Source of the DNA: Lachnospiraceae bacterium
GTDB lineage: Bacteria > Bacillota > Clostridia > Lachnospirales > Lachnospiraceae
Direction: 5' to 3'
DNA length: 56,879 bases
NCBI GenBank assembly: GCA_016301965.1
Contig: JAEDOO010000002.1
Location: 1-56,879, forward strand
A model generated the notes under the pieces. It was not told the origin of the DNA and ran no database searches. It saw only the letters and a program-made list of their open reading frames with translations. Made by a program: the position numbers and the translations under genes. Below, one piece after another: positions 17,002 through 25,770 of the stretch; the stretch's first letter is position 1; each line of letters opens with the position of its first letter.

Positions 17002-17934
17002 CTACATCGCCTTCAGCTTTTGCAGCACACTCCGCGCATCCTTCCCATCCGCCAGAATCTGTCTCTTCAGTTCTTCCAGCGACGCAAACTTTCTCTCCGC
17101 TCTCTGGAAATGCATCAGCTCCACCTTCTGCATATCCCCATACAAATTCAGGTTACAAGAAAACAAATGCGTCTCAATGCCCACAAACTTCTCCTGCACC
17201 GTAGGCTTCACTCCAATATTGGTCACACCGCCAAATTCCATCTCACCAATACTGCTTCTCGTAGCATACACCCCAAAAGGCGGCAGCACCTTATTCTCAT
17301 CCGCCTTAAGATTTGTCGTAGGCAGCCCCAGCGTCCTGCCAATATGGCGTCCGTGAATGATCTTTCCATAAAAAAAATAAGGATACCCCAGCATGTCCGC
17401 CGCCATCTCCATGTTGCCGCGAAGAATACAGTCTCTCACCAACGTACTGGAAATCTCCTGATTTCCATACATCTCCTTTGAAAGTACCTCCACAGAAAAA
17501 CCATACTCCCGGCCCATATGCTCCAGTAAAACCGCATCACCTGCTCTGTTATGTCCAAACCTGAAATCCGGTCCTATCACCAGACAAGCAGCTTTCAGCC
17601 GTTTCACCAAAATCTCCCGGACAAACTCCTCAGCCTCCATATGCATCATATGTTCATCAAACGGACATTCAATCAGCCAGTCCAGATCTGTCTGTTCCAG
17701 CATCTGACAACGCTCCGCATTCGTCAGAAGCACCCTGTGTCTGTTATCTTGGGTCAGCGTATAAGGAGATACCTCAAAAGTAAACATCACCGATGTAAGC
17801 TTTCTCTCACCAGCAATATCCACCACCCGCTCCAGCAGTTTTTTATGTCCTCTGTGTAAGCCATCAAACTTACCCAAAGTGATCACACAGGGAGTATCTG
17901 ATGAAAACCCACAGGTTCCTGTCGTATATCGCAT
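17002..17934 (-). CDS. ribF: Bifunctional riboflavin kinase / FAD synthetase
   Basis: Makes FMN from riboflavin and then FAD; 310 residues. The N-terminal nucleotidyltransferase domain has LGKFDGLHRGH (20-30), the HxGH-like ATP site, and the late ISSTLVRD motif. The C-terminal flavokinase domain starts near 185 with GRTLGLPTTNL and contains the NIGVKPT segment. It is the last gene of the nusA-infB operon, 25 bases after truB, and ends in the strong hairpin at 16894-16959. Confidence 0.95.
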   Translation of the reverse strand: MRYTTGTCGFSSDTPCVITLGKFDGLHRGHKKLLERVVDIAGERKLTSVMFTFEVSPYTLTQDNRHRVLLTNAERCQMLEQTDLDWLIECPFDEHMMHMEAEEFVREILVKRLKAACLVIGPDFRFGHNRAGDAVLLEHMGREYGFSVEVLSKEMYGNQEISSTLVRDCILRGNMEMAADMLGYPYFFYGKIIHGRHIGRTLGLPTTNLKADENKVLPPFGVYATRSSIGEMEFGGVTNIGVKPTVQEKFVGIETHLFSCNLNLYGDMQKVELMHFQRAERKFASLEELKRQILADGKDARSVLQKLKAM

Positions 17935-17959
17935 AGACTATCCTCTGTTTCCTAAATTC

Positions 17960-18865
17960 TCATGCCTCCGGGTCATAAAACATCTTTTTCAGATAAAAAT
18001 AACCCTCTTTATAATAATAAATTCCCACAAACTTTTCCTGACTGTCATACACCCGCACCTCCTGCAGATGTCTCCAGTCTTTACGGCTTTTTTTCATCAT
18101 GCGGGATACATGAAAAATATTGCCGTTATGCACCAGGGCATCACTTTCCGGCTGCATCACCACCGCCGCCTTATCCGCAAATAGCTGATCCAGCGTCACA
18201 AGTCCCACCGGAAGCCCTCCTTCTTTCACAGAAGCTTCCACCTCTGCCAGTGTATGACTATCCTCTACAGAGAAAATGCCCACACGGGTACGTGTCAAAT
18301 GCTCCATGCAGGCGGGACAACCAAGTTTTTCCCCTATATCATAGCAAAGTGTACGAATATACGTACCTCTGGAGCAAGTCACAGACATACGCACCCGAGG
18401 CAGATCCACCTCAAGGACCTGCAGATCCAGGATCTGCACCTTTCGTGCTTTACGTTCCACCTCAATACCCTTTCTGGCCAGTTCATACAGCTTCTTACCG
18501 TTAACCTTCAGCGCAGAATACATAGGCGGCACCTGCTCATACGGTCCCACAAAAGATGCAGCAGCCTCACGTACCTGTTCTTCTGTTACATCTACAGGCC
18601 CCGTACGCAGCACCGTACCCGAAGTATCCTGCGTATCCGTATCCACCCCAAGAAGCATTACGGTCTCATACGTCTTTGTTTCCTCCGTCAGCATATCGCA
18701 GACACGGGTTGCCTTTCCCAGACATACCGGCAGCACCCCCACTGCGTCAGGATCTAATGTGCCCGTATGTCCGATCTTTTTCTGGTGAAGAATTCCTCTG
18801 AGCTTTGCCACCACATCATGGGACGTAAAACCTTTTTCTTTATAAATGTTTAAAATACCGTTCAT
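17960..18865 (-). CDS. truB: tRNA pseudouridine(55) synthase
   Basis: Converts U55 to pseudouridine in the T-loop of tRNAs; 301 residues. The catalytic Asp38 lies in GHTGTLDPDA, and the family opening NGILNIYKEKGFTSHDVV is present. The frame is open to a GTG at 18898, but ATG 18865 follows AGGAAAG and gives the canonical N-terminus. The C-terminus has the PUA-like extension (NIFHVSRMMKKS). The gene sits between nrnA and ribF in the translation operon. Confidence 0.95.
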   Translation of the reverse strand: MNGILNIYKEKGFTSHDVVAKLRGILHQKKIGHTGTLDPDAVGVLPVCLGKATRVCDMLTEETKTYETVMLLGVDTDTQDTSGTVLRTGPVDVTEEQVREAAASFVGPYEQVPPMYSALKVNGKKLYELARKGIEVERKARKVQILDLQVLEVDLPRVRMSVTCSRGTYIRTLCYDIGEKLGCPACMEHLTRTRVGIFSVEDSHTLAEVEASVKEGGLPVGLVTLDQLFADKAAVVMQPESDALVHNGNIFHVSRMMKKSRKDWRHLQEVRVYDSQEKFVGIYYYKEGYFYLKKMFYDPEA

Positions 18866-18900
18866 TCTGTACTCATCTTTCCTGTCCGCAATTTTCACTT

Positions 18901-19851
18901 TCAGTCCATCTGTTTGGCAAGCTCCTCCAGAAGTTTCTCTTTAACCTCTTTTGCTGAACCATACAATGTACAACCGGCTGCCTTAATATGCCCGCCGCCG
19001 CCAAAGACAGAAGCAACCTTGCTCACATCCGTATTTCCGTTGGCTCTGAGACTGACCTTAAATACGTCCTTTTCGAGAGGGTACAGAAAAACCGCAGCCT
19101 TTATTCCCCTGGTCAGGCGAAGCTGACTGACAATACCGTCCGTATCCTTCTTATCTATGCCATAATACGTTACATCCTCCGGATACACTGCGCCGACGAT
19201 TACCTGTCCGCCCAGATACATCTGCGCAGTCTCCAGAACCTTACCCAGGATCCTGTTCTGTGCAAATGTTTTTTCATAAAAAGAACGATCAATAATCTCC
19301 GAAAAATGTATGCCCTTATCGATCAGCATAGCTGCCATTCTCAGAGTATCCGGACTTGTATTAGAATACTGCAGCACACCGCTGTCATGAATAATACCGG
19401 TGTACAAAGCTGTTGCCATATCTTTGTCAATCCGCTCTGTGTCCAAAAGTCCGCAGACTACTTCACTGGCAGAGCTTGCCCTGGCATTGATCACATTTTT
19501 TCCGCCAAAACCTTCATTTGTAATGTGATGATCAATACACACCACCTCCCGGGCCGTATCCAGATATTTTCCTGCGGCACCAATTCTGTCAGGGCTGCTG
19601 GTGTCTGATACAAGAAGGCAGTCGTAAACTTTTTCAGGGTCGGCCTGCGCTTTTACCTCTTCCACACAGGCAATATAGTTAAAAACATCCCTCACTTCTT
19701 CCAGATAAATATCCGCCTGAATATCCGGTCTGTTTTTTTTCAGATAAAGATACATTCCCATGCAGGAACCAACGCAGTCTCCATCCGGACTTATATGTCC
19801 CGCGATGGCCACCGTTACTGCATTCCCCAACAACTCATCAATCTTCGCCAT
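18901..19851 (-). CDS. nrnA: Bifunctional oligoribonuclease / pAp phosphatase
   Basis: A DHH/DHHA1 phosphoesterase that degrades nano-RNA and 3'-phosphoadenosine 5'-phosphate; 316 residues. Metal motifs are HISPDGDCVGS near 19-29, SDTS near 82 and the DHH triad 107-109 (CIDHHI). The DHHA1 RNA-binding motif GGGGHIKAAG lies near 285. Its start overlaps the rbfA stop by 14 bases, the typical Bacillota arrangement rbfA-nrnA-truB. Confidence 0.93.
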   Translation of the reverse strand: MAKIDELLGNAVTVAIAGHISPDGDCVGSCMGMYLYLKKNRPDIQADIYLEEVRDVFNYIACVEEVKAQADPEKVYDCLLVSDTSSPDRIGAAGKYLDTAREVVCIDHHITNEGFGGKNVINARASSASEVVCGLLDTERIDKDMATALYTGIIHDSGVLQYSNTSPDTLRMAAMLIDKGIHFSEIIDRSFYEKTFAQNRILGKVLETAQMYLGGQVIVGAVYPEDVTYYGIDKKDTDGIVSQLRLTRGIKAAVFLYPLEKDVFKVSLRANGNTDVSKVASVFGGGGHIKAAGCTLYGSAKEVKEKLLEELAKQMD

Positions 19852-20233
19852 CCGTCATTTCCTCTGTCTCTTCGGGTGCAGTGTCTTTCTGCACTTCATC
19901 AATCAAGTGAGACATATGCACACCATACTCAATAGAATCATCCAGAATAAAGTGAATCTCCGGCGTATTGCGAAGATTCAGATTTTTTGCCAGATAGCGG
20001 CGGATATATCCTTCCGCACTGCGAAGTCCGGCAAGGGTATTTTTCTTTTCTTCTTCATTTCCCAGTACGCTGATAAACGCTTTGCAGGTTTTCAGATCCG
20101 GCGCAACCTCCACCTGGGTTACACTGGTCATCATATGGATACGGGGATCCTTGATTTCCTTGCGGATGATCACAGACAGTTCTCTCTGTACCTCCCCGTT
20201 GATTCTTGTATTTTTAATACTGTTCTTTCTCAT
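19838..20233 (-). CDS. rbfA: Ribosome-binding factor A
   Basis: A 30S maturation factor with a KH-like fold; 131 residues. RINGEVQRELSVIIRKEIKDPRI and the C-terminal IHFILDDSIEYGVHM are family hallmarks. The frame is open to 20293, but ATG 20233 follows a GAAAGGA site and matches the family start RKNSIKNTRI. It is translationally linked with nrnA by overlap. Confidence 0.94.
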   Translation of the reverse strand: MRKNSIKNTRINGEVQRELSVIIRKEIKDPRIHMMTSVTQVEVAPDLKTCKAFISVLGNEEEKKNTLAGLRSAEGYIRRYLAKNLNLRNTPEIHFILDDSIEYGVHMSHLIDEVQKDTAPEETEEMTDGED

Positions 20234-20329
20234 AGAATCCTTTCTGAGATATGTCGCCTGTAACCATGGTTGATTTCCACAGTTACTGTTCATATCTGCT
20301 CAAACAACGCAAAAACAGCAGATACAGAT

Positions 20330-20355
20330 TGAGTGCTCCTCTTGGGAAGCACTCA
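20330..20355. other. Stem-loop between infB and rbfA
   Basis: TGAGTGCT and AGCACTCA form a perfect eight-base stem with a ten-base loop, just after the infB stop on the minus strand. No T run follows directly, so it is more likely an mRNA processing or stability element than a full terminator. Confidence 0.4.
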
Positions 20356-20368
20356 GCCTGCAGGCTTA

Positions 20369-23368
20369 CTATCTCGGTACTTCTACCATGATATAGGCCT
20401 CTACCATATCCAGTTCCTGAATATCGCTGAATCCGTCAAAGGTCAGACCGCACTCAAAACCGGCCTTAACCTCCTTAACATCATCTTTAAATCTCTTCAG
20501 AGAGGACAGATCACCCTCAAAGATCTGTTTGCCTTCACGGGAAATACGAACTTTACATCCTCTCTGGAAATATCCATCCATTACATAGCTTCCGGCAATA
20601 TTACCAACGCCGGATGCTTTGAAGATCTGACGAATCTCCGCATGACCGATGACTTTCTCCTCATATACAGGATCCAGCATACCCTTCATGGCAGCCTCGA
20701 TATCCTCAATTGCCTGGTAAATAATGGAGTACAGACGGATATCTACTTTTTCATGATCAGCAGTAGATTTAGCTGTCGGATCAACCTTAACGTTGAAACC
20801 AATAATGATGGCATTCGATGCGCTGGCCAGAGTAATATCGGATTCATTGACGATACCTACACCGGCATGGATCACCTTAACCACTACTTCTTCGTTGGTC
20901 AGCTTGGTCAGACTCTGTTTAACCGCTTCTACAGAACCCTGTACGTCAGCTTTGACGATCAGATTCAGTTCTTTCAGATTACCTTCCTGAATCTGGTTAA
21001 ACAGATCATCCAGAGACATTCTGGACTTGGTCTCTTCCAAAAGCTTGTTCTTATTCTCGGAAATAAAGGTTGCCGCAAAATTCTTAGCTTCCTTATCGTT
21101 CTCTGTAGCTACCAGAACCTCACCGGCATTCGGCACATCGTTCAGACCAAGGATCTCAACCGGCATAGAGGGACCTGCGGATTTTACTCGGCGGCCTCTG
21201 TCATCTATCATGGCACGAACTTTACCAGAGCATGCACCGGCAGCAATAAAATCTCCCACATGCAGTGTACCTTTCTGTACCAGAATGCTGGCAACAGGAC
21301 CTTTACCCTTATCCAGTTTTGCCTCAATAACCAGACCACGGGCACGTCTGTTGGCATTTGCTTTCAGTTCCATCACATCTGCAGTCAAAAGGATCATCTC
21401 TAACAGTTCATCAATACCCTCGTGGGTACGTGCGGATACCGGCACGCAGACAGTACTTCCGCCCCAATCCTCCGGAATCAGGCCCTGTTCAGACAGTTCC
21501 TGTTTTACGCGATCCGGATTTGCAGCCGGTTTATCCATCTTATTGATAGCCACGATCAACTCAACGCCGGCAGCTTTTGCATGGCTGATCGCCTCCAGTG
21601 TCTGCGGCATAACACCATCATCCGCAGCAACCACCAGAACAGCAATATCTGTGGAATTGGCACCGCGCATACGCATAGCTGTGAAGGCCTCATGACCCGG
21701 TGTATCCAGGAAAGTGATCTTTCGTCCATCGATTTCCACGACAGAAGCACCAATAGCCTGTGTAATACCACCGGCCTCGCGGTCAGTCACTCGGGTATCA
21801 CGGATAGCGTCCAGAAGAGAGGTTTTACCATGGTCAACGTGACCCATAACGCAGACTACCGGCGGACGGGATGTCATCACATCCTCAGACTCTTCATCCT
21901 CTTTCAGGAGCTCAGCAATAACATCCACTTTTTCTTCCGGTTCTGCAATAATGTCATATTCCAGAGCGATCTCACTGGCTTTTTCAAAATCGATCTCCTG
22001 ATTAACCGTAACCATCATTCCCTGCATAAACAGCTTCTTCACCAGCTCTGAAGGCTGTTTCTTCATCGCATCTGCCAGCTCACGGATCGTCAGCTTCTCC
22101 GGAAGCTTGATCTCTTTGATTTCTTCCTTCGGTTCTTCTTTCTTCGGCTGCGGATGTACCGGTTTCTGCAGCGCTTTCGGCAGACGGGATTTCTGATTCA
22201 TCCCCTGGTTCGGACGATTACCGCCGGACTTTCTGTCGCTGGTCATCTTATTCTCGCGCTGTGTTGCCTTCTCTCTCTCTTTATCCTTTTCTTTCTTACC
22301 TTCACGGGACGGTTTCTTAGCCAGTCCCAGATCCGGCTCACTTACCGGCTTACGGCTGTCATTTCTTCGGTTGTCAAAGGACGGACGTCTGTTATTTCCA
22401 GTGCCCTCTCCGTCTTTGCCAAAGCCTCTCTGACCCTGGCCGCCCGGACGTCTGTCGCCGTCCTGACGTCTCTGGCCAAATCCGTTCTGCGGTTTTCTCT
22501 CACCATCCTGAGTATTTCTCTGGCCACGGAATCCTTCTCCATTTCTGTTAAAGTTTCTGTCGCCTCCCTGGCGTCTGTCACCATCCTGACCAGTTCTCTG
22601 ACCCTGACGTCTGTCACCGGAATTTCCGTTTCTGCCGTTCGTATTTGCACCATTATTTCTGGCCTGTGTATTTCTTCTCTCTCCATTGGCATTTCCAAAG
22701 GAACGGTTTGCTCCCTGCTGACGGTTTTCCGTTTTTTCGTTCGTTTTTTCCGGCTGAGCTTTAGGCTGCACCGGTTTTTTCTCCGGTGCCTTTGCTTCTG
22801 CTGCTTTTACTTCTGCTGCCGGTTTTGTCTCTGCCGGTTTCACAGAAGCCGGTTTCGTTTCTGCCGGTTTTACTACAGCTGTTTTTATCTCTTCCGGCTT
22901 TACCGGAGCTGCTTTTGTTTCTGCCGGTTTTACAGGCGCTGTCTTGACCTCTTCTTTCTTCGCCGGAGCCTCTGCCGGCTTTGTCTTAACCGGAGCTTCT
23001 GTCTCTTTTTTCGCCGGTTTTGCTGTCATGTGGAACTTTTTACCTTCCTGCGTCTTGGCATTCTGCGGTCTGTCCACACGGATCAGATTTTTCTTTTTTG
23101 GTCTGACTGTAGCTCTCTCCTGACCTTTTTTCTCTTTATTTTCTACCTGATTTGTTTCCTTCTGCAACTGTATTTCTGCCTCCGTATCCTTCTTTATGTC
23201 GAATCCGCCTGCAACCGCATCACGGACCATTTTCTCCTGCTGTGCATTCAGTGCGCTCATATGGCTTTTTACATCCATGCCATGCATTCTCAGAAAACTG
23301 AGAACCAGACGATTTGATACGCACAGTTCCTTTGCCAACTCAAATACCTTAAGTTTGTGCAAATTCAC
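20369..23368 (-). CDS. infB: Translation initiation factor IF-2
   Basis: The GTPase that brings initiator tRNA to the ribosome; 999 residues. The start is a GTG at 23368 after AGGAAAGG, giving the IF2N opening NLHKLKVFELAKEL. Residues 60-430 are low complexity: a Lys/Pro/Ala-rich part with five ten-residue repeats (141-190), then an Arg/Gly/Asn zone rich in GDRR (225-340). The second IF2N helix set is near 425-480. The G domain begins with GHVDHGKT at 509-516, followed by the DTPGHEAF and NKMDKP motifs, then domains II-IV. It is in the standard place between ylxQ and rbfA. Confidence 0.97.
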   Translation of the reverse strand: MNLHKLKVFELAKELCVSNRLVLSFLRMHGMDVKSHMSALNAQQEKMVRDAVAGGFDIKKDTEAEIQLQKETNQVENKEKKGQERATVRPKKKNLIRVDRPQNAKTQEGKKFHMTAKPAKKETEAPVKTKPAEAPAKKEEVKTAPVKPAETKAAPVKPEEIKTAVVKPAETKPASVKPAETKPAAEVKAAEAKAPEKKPVQPKAQPEKTNEKTENRQQGANRSFGNANGERRNTQARNNGANTNGRNGNSGDRRQGQRTGQDGDRRQGGDRNFNRNGEGFRGQRNTQDGERKPQNGFGQRRQDGDRRPGGQGQRGFGKDGEGTGNNRRPSFDNRRNDSRKPVSEPDLGLAKKPSREGKKEKDKEREKATQRENKMTSDRKSGGNRPNQGMNQKSRLPKALQKPVHPQPKKEEPKEEIKEIKLPEKLTIRELADAMKKQPSELVKKLFMQGMMVTVNQEIDFEKASEIALEYDIIAEPEEKVDVIAELLKEDEESEDVMTSRPPVVCVMGHVDHGKTSLLDAIRDTRVTDREAGGITQAIGASVVEIDGRKITFLDTPGHEAFTAMRMRGANSTDIAVLVVAADDGVMPQTLEAISHAKAAGVELIVAINKMDKPAANPDRVKQELSEQGLIPEDWGGSTVCVPVSARTHEGIDELLEMILLTADVMELKANANRRARGLVIEAKLDKGKGPVASILVQKGTLHVGDFIAAGACSGKVRAMIDDRGRRVKSAGPSMPVEILGLNDVPNAGEVLVATENDKEAKNFAATFISENKNKLLEETKSRMSLDDLFNQIQEGNLKELNLIVKADVQGSVEAVKQSLTKLTNEEVVVKVIHAGVGIVNESDITLASASNAIIIGFNVKVDPTAKSTADHEKVDIRLYSIIYQAIEDIEAAMKGMLDPVYEEKVIGHAEIRQIFKASGVGNIAGSYVMDGYFQRGCKVRISREGKQIFEGDLSSLKRFKDDVKEVKAGFECGLTFDGFSDIQELDMVEAYIMVEVPR
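22799..22948 (-). repeat. 30-bp tandem repeat in infB encoding ten-residue units
   Basis: Five consecutive ten-residue units of the type T-K-x-A-x-V-K-P-A-E (IF-2 residues 141-190) are encoded here. They lie in the disordered N-terminal part and probably vary in number between strains. Confidence 0.75.
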
Positions 23369-23379
23369 ACCAGCCTTTC

Positions 23380-23694
23380 CTATTTTTCTGCATCCTCCAT
23401 CTTAGAGATCAGCGCCTTTGCCATATTTTCATCCAGGACTGCCAGGGACGCTCTGTATTCTTTCCCCAGCGCCTGCCCCAATTCTTCTTTTGAGGAAAAG
23501 AAAAACAACGGCACCTTATAGTAGGTACACATATTGGTGTACTGTTTTTTACTGTTTTCCGACGCGTCCGCGGCAACTACCACGACACCGGCCTGACCGG
23601 ATTTTACGGCTTTTTCCACCGCAAACTCTCCACTGACCAGTTTTCCCGCCTTCATACAGATACCGATGAAAGATAATATTTTATGATTGTTCAA
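23380..23694 (-). CDS. ylxQ: L7Ae/YlxQ-type K-turn RNA-binding protein
   Basis: 104 residues of the L7Ae/L30e/S12e fold (KILSFIGICMKAGKLVSGE; AGVVVVAADAS). YlxQ-type proteins bind K-turn RNA; the role in this operon is not settled. The start is a TTG at 23694 that overlaps the ylxR stop by 14 bases and has a GGAGAACC site upstream. It lies between ylxR and infB as in most Bacillota. Confidence 0.88.
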   Translation of the reverse strand: MNNHKILSFIGICMKAGKLVSGEFAVEKAVKSGQAGVVVVAADASENSKKQYTNMCTYYKVPLFFFSSKEELGQALGKEYRASLAVLDENMAKALISKMEDAEK

Positions 23695-23956
23695 GGTTCT
23701 CCATCTCCTTTTTCAGCTGTTCGTAAACTTCTTCGGGAACCGGAACCTTTAAAGAACGTTCAAGTCCTCTGCTCTTTACCGCCTTTGTCAGACAGTCCAC
23801 CGAGGGACATACATAGGCACCACGGCCGTTTTTTCGACCGGTAGCATCCAGAATGATCTCTTCCTCCGGTGTTTTAAGCACCCGGAACATTTCCTTTTTG
23901 TTTTTCATTTCTCCGCAGCCAGTACATTTACGCAGCGGCGTTTTCATTTTTTTCAT
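23681..23956 (-). CDS. ylxR: YlxR (DUF448) RNA-binding protein
   Basis: 91 residues with the family signature RKCTGCGEMKNKKEM and GRGAYVCPSVDCL. YlxR binds RNA and has been linked to RNase P modulation in Bacillus (RnpM); that is family knowledge. It is coupled to nusA upstream (5 bases) and ylxQ downstream (overlap). Confidence 0.9.
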   Translation of the reverse strand: MKKMKTPLRKCTGCGEMKNKKEMFRVLKTPEEEIILDATGRKNGRGAYVCPSVDCLTKAVKSRGLERSLKVPVPEEVYEQLKKEMENLEQS

Positions 23957-23961
23957 ACGTT

Positions 23962-25128
23962 TTACTCTTCCGTGCTCTCTGCGGGTGCTTCTGCTTCTTC
24001 GGTCTCATCGATATCTTCTTCCACATCCTCTTCTGTATCAAGCACTTCTTCATCCTCGTCCTCATCCAGACCGTAGTATTCAAAGTCACCGGATTCACGG
24101 GCCTGTGTCTCGCTCTTGATATCGATCTTGTAACCGGTCAGACGAGCTGCCAGACGGGCATTCTGTCCTTCTTTACCGATAGCCAGAGACAGCTGATAAT
24201 CCGGAACGATAACCAGGGCATCCTTTTCATCCGGATCAGCAAGAACCGTGATGACTTTTGCCGGACTTAAAGCATTTTCGATCAGCAGAGCCGGGTTTTC
24301 ATCCCAGTTGATGATATCGATCTTTTCACCGCCAAGCTCAGAAACAATAGAATTTACACGGGAACCGTTCAAACCTACGCATGCGCCTACAGCATCTACA
24401 TCCGGATCATTGGAATATACAGCGATTTTTGTACGCGAACCTGCCTCACGGGCAATGGCGCGAATCTCAACTGTACCGTCATGAACTTCCGTCACTTCAG
24501 ACTCAAACAGGCGCTTCACCAGTTCCGGATGGGTTCTGGATACCAGAACCTTCGGACCCTTGGAAGTATCTCTTACCTCAAGCACATACACTTTGATACG
24601 TTCTGTAGGTGCAAAATGCTCTCCCGGAATCATTTCTTTTTCGTTCAGAATAGCATCCACCTTGCCCAGATTGACACTGACACTTTTACCCATGTAGCGC
24701 TGTACAATACCGGTAACCACTTCACGTTCTTTGCCAAAATACTCATCGTAAAGTACTTTTCTCTCTTCTTCACGGATCTTCTGCAGGATCACGTTTTTGG
24801 CATTCTGAGTGGCAATACGGCCAAAGGATTTGGACTGTATCTCCACATTAACAATATCGCCGGGTTCATAGGAAGGATCGATCATTTTGGCATCTGCCAG
24901 GCTGATCTGCTCTACGGAATCTTCCACCTCTTCTGCGACGGTCTTTGCCGCCATCACATGGAAATCACCGGTCTCCCGGTTAATGGTTACCGTCACATTG
25001 TCAGCTTTACCGAAATGATTTTTGCAGGCCTGCAGAAGTGACTGCTCAATCGCATCCAGAATAGTATCCTTACTGATATTTTTTTCTTTTTCCAGTACGG
25101 ACAGTGCCTCTAAAAGTTCTGTGTTCAT
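23962..25128 (-). CDS. nusA: Transcription termination/antitermination factor NusA
   Basis: Binds RNA polymerase and nascent RNA to set pausing, termination and antitermination; 388 residues. Order: N-terminal polymerase-binding domain (NTELLEALSVLEKEKNISK); S1 domain near 130-195; KH1 and KH2 with GSRVNSIVSELGGEKIDII and AIGKEGQNARLAARLTG; then a strongly acidic tail of about 35 residues. The frame is open to 25215, but ATG 25128 is the family start, with AGGAGGA upstream. It follows rimP by 22 bases. Confidence 0.96.
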   Translation of the reverse strand: MNTELLEALSVLEKEKNISKDTILDAIEQSLLQACKNHFGKADNVTVTINRETGDFHVMAAKTVAEEVEDSVEQISLADAKMIDPSYEPGDIVNVEIQSKSFGRIATQNAKNVILQKIREEERKVLYDEYFGKEREVVTGIVQRYMGKSVSVNLGKVDAILNEKEMIPGEHFAPTERIKVYVLEVRDTSKGPKVLVSRTHPELVKRLFESEVTEVHDGTVEIRAIAREAGSRTKIAVYSNDPDVDAVGACVGLNGSRVNSIVSELGGEKIDIINWDENPALLIENALSPAKVITVLADPDEKDALVIVPDYQLSLAIGKEGQNARLAARLTGYKIDIKSETQARESGDFEYYGLDEDEDEEVLDTEEDVEEDIDETEEAEAPAESTEE

Positions 25129-25150
25129 TTTTTTCTTTTTTCCTCCTGTA

Positions 25151-25618
25151 TTAAAAGTCAAATGCCAGCCGGATGAGGGCAAGTTCATTTTTTGCAAATG
25201 TCCTGAGGGACTCATCTTCCTGTCGGATCGTCACCGTTTTATCATCATATGCGGTAAGTATTCCATAAAATTCTTTCTCCCCGTCAATAGCACGGTAGGT
25301 ACGGATTTCCAGCTCCTTACCCATGCTGCGCACATAATCTTTTTCCTTTTTCAGCGGGCGGCCCAGTCCCGGGGAACTGACTTCCAGGATATAGGCATCT
25401 TCAATAAAATCATTCTGATCCAGAAGATCACTAAAAGCTCTGCTGACCTTTTCGCAGTCACCGATGGTAAAACCGCCCTCCTTGTCGATGTAAGCTCTCA
25501 GATACCAGGTACCGGCCTCCTTTACGTACTCCACATCCACCAATTCGTAATTGTTTTCCTCGATAATGGGCATCAGCAGTTCTTCCGCTCTGCGCTCATA
25601 CTCTTCTCTTTTACTCAA
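25151..25618 (-). CDS. rimP: Ribosome maturation factor RimP
   Basis: A 30S maturation factor, 155 residues, with the family motifs ELVDVEYVKEAG, DCEKVSRAFSDLLD and LEVSSPGLGRPL. The open frame reaches 25723, but the probable start is TTG 25618. A GGAGG lies eight bases before it, and the product then begins SKREEYERR, as expected. This is the first gene of the nusA-infB operon, behind a leader with two stem-loops. Confidence 0.9.
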   Translation of the reverse strand: MSKREEYERRAEELLMPIIEENNYELVDVEYVKEAGTWYLRAYIDKEGGFTIGDCEKVSRAFSDLLDQNDFIEDAYILEVSSPGLGRPLKKEKDYVRSMGKELEIRTYRAIDGEKEFYGILTAYDDKTVTIRQEDESLRTFAKNELALIRLAFDF

Positions 25619-25657
25619 TACACATACCTCCATAAAACAGCAGACTTCATGCAACAG

Positions 25658-25713
25658 AAAAATAAGAGAACCCTTATTACATAAATGAGAGTGAACATGG
25701 CGTCCACTCTCAT
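25658..25713 (-). promoter_or_regulatory. rimP leader with two stem-loops, possible attenuator
   Basis: On the minus strand the first hairpin pairs ATGAGAGTG with CACTCTCAT (25685-25713). The second pairs AATAAG with CTTATT (25658-25678) and is followed by TTTTT, the form of an intrinsic terminator. Both lie between the predicted promoter (25742-25770) and rimP. They may terminate the upstream amidase transcript, or attenuate the operon in response to NusA. Confidence 0.5.
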
Positions 25714-25741
25714 CTAGTCTCATCTTATTTAATTCTCAGAT

Positions 25742-25770
25742 AGTATACCACTCATACTTTCCGATTTCAA
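25742..25770 (-). promoter_or_regulatory. Promoter of the rimP-nusA-infB operon
   Basis: Minus strand TTGAAA (25765-25770), a 17-base spacer and TATACT (25742-25747). It overlaps the last codon of the amidase gene and gives a leader of about 117 bases. Confidence 0.6.

Noticed and set aside
22154..23317. 387-codon open frame opposite infB
   Set aside because: Mirror of the repetitive Lys/Pro/Arg-rich part of IF-2; low complexity, no ribosome site.
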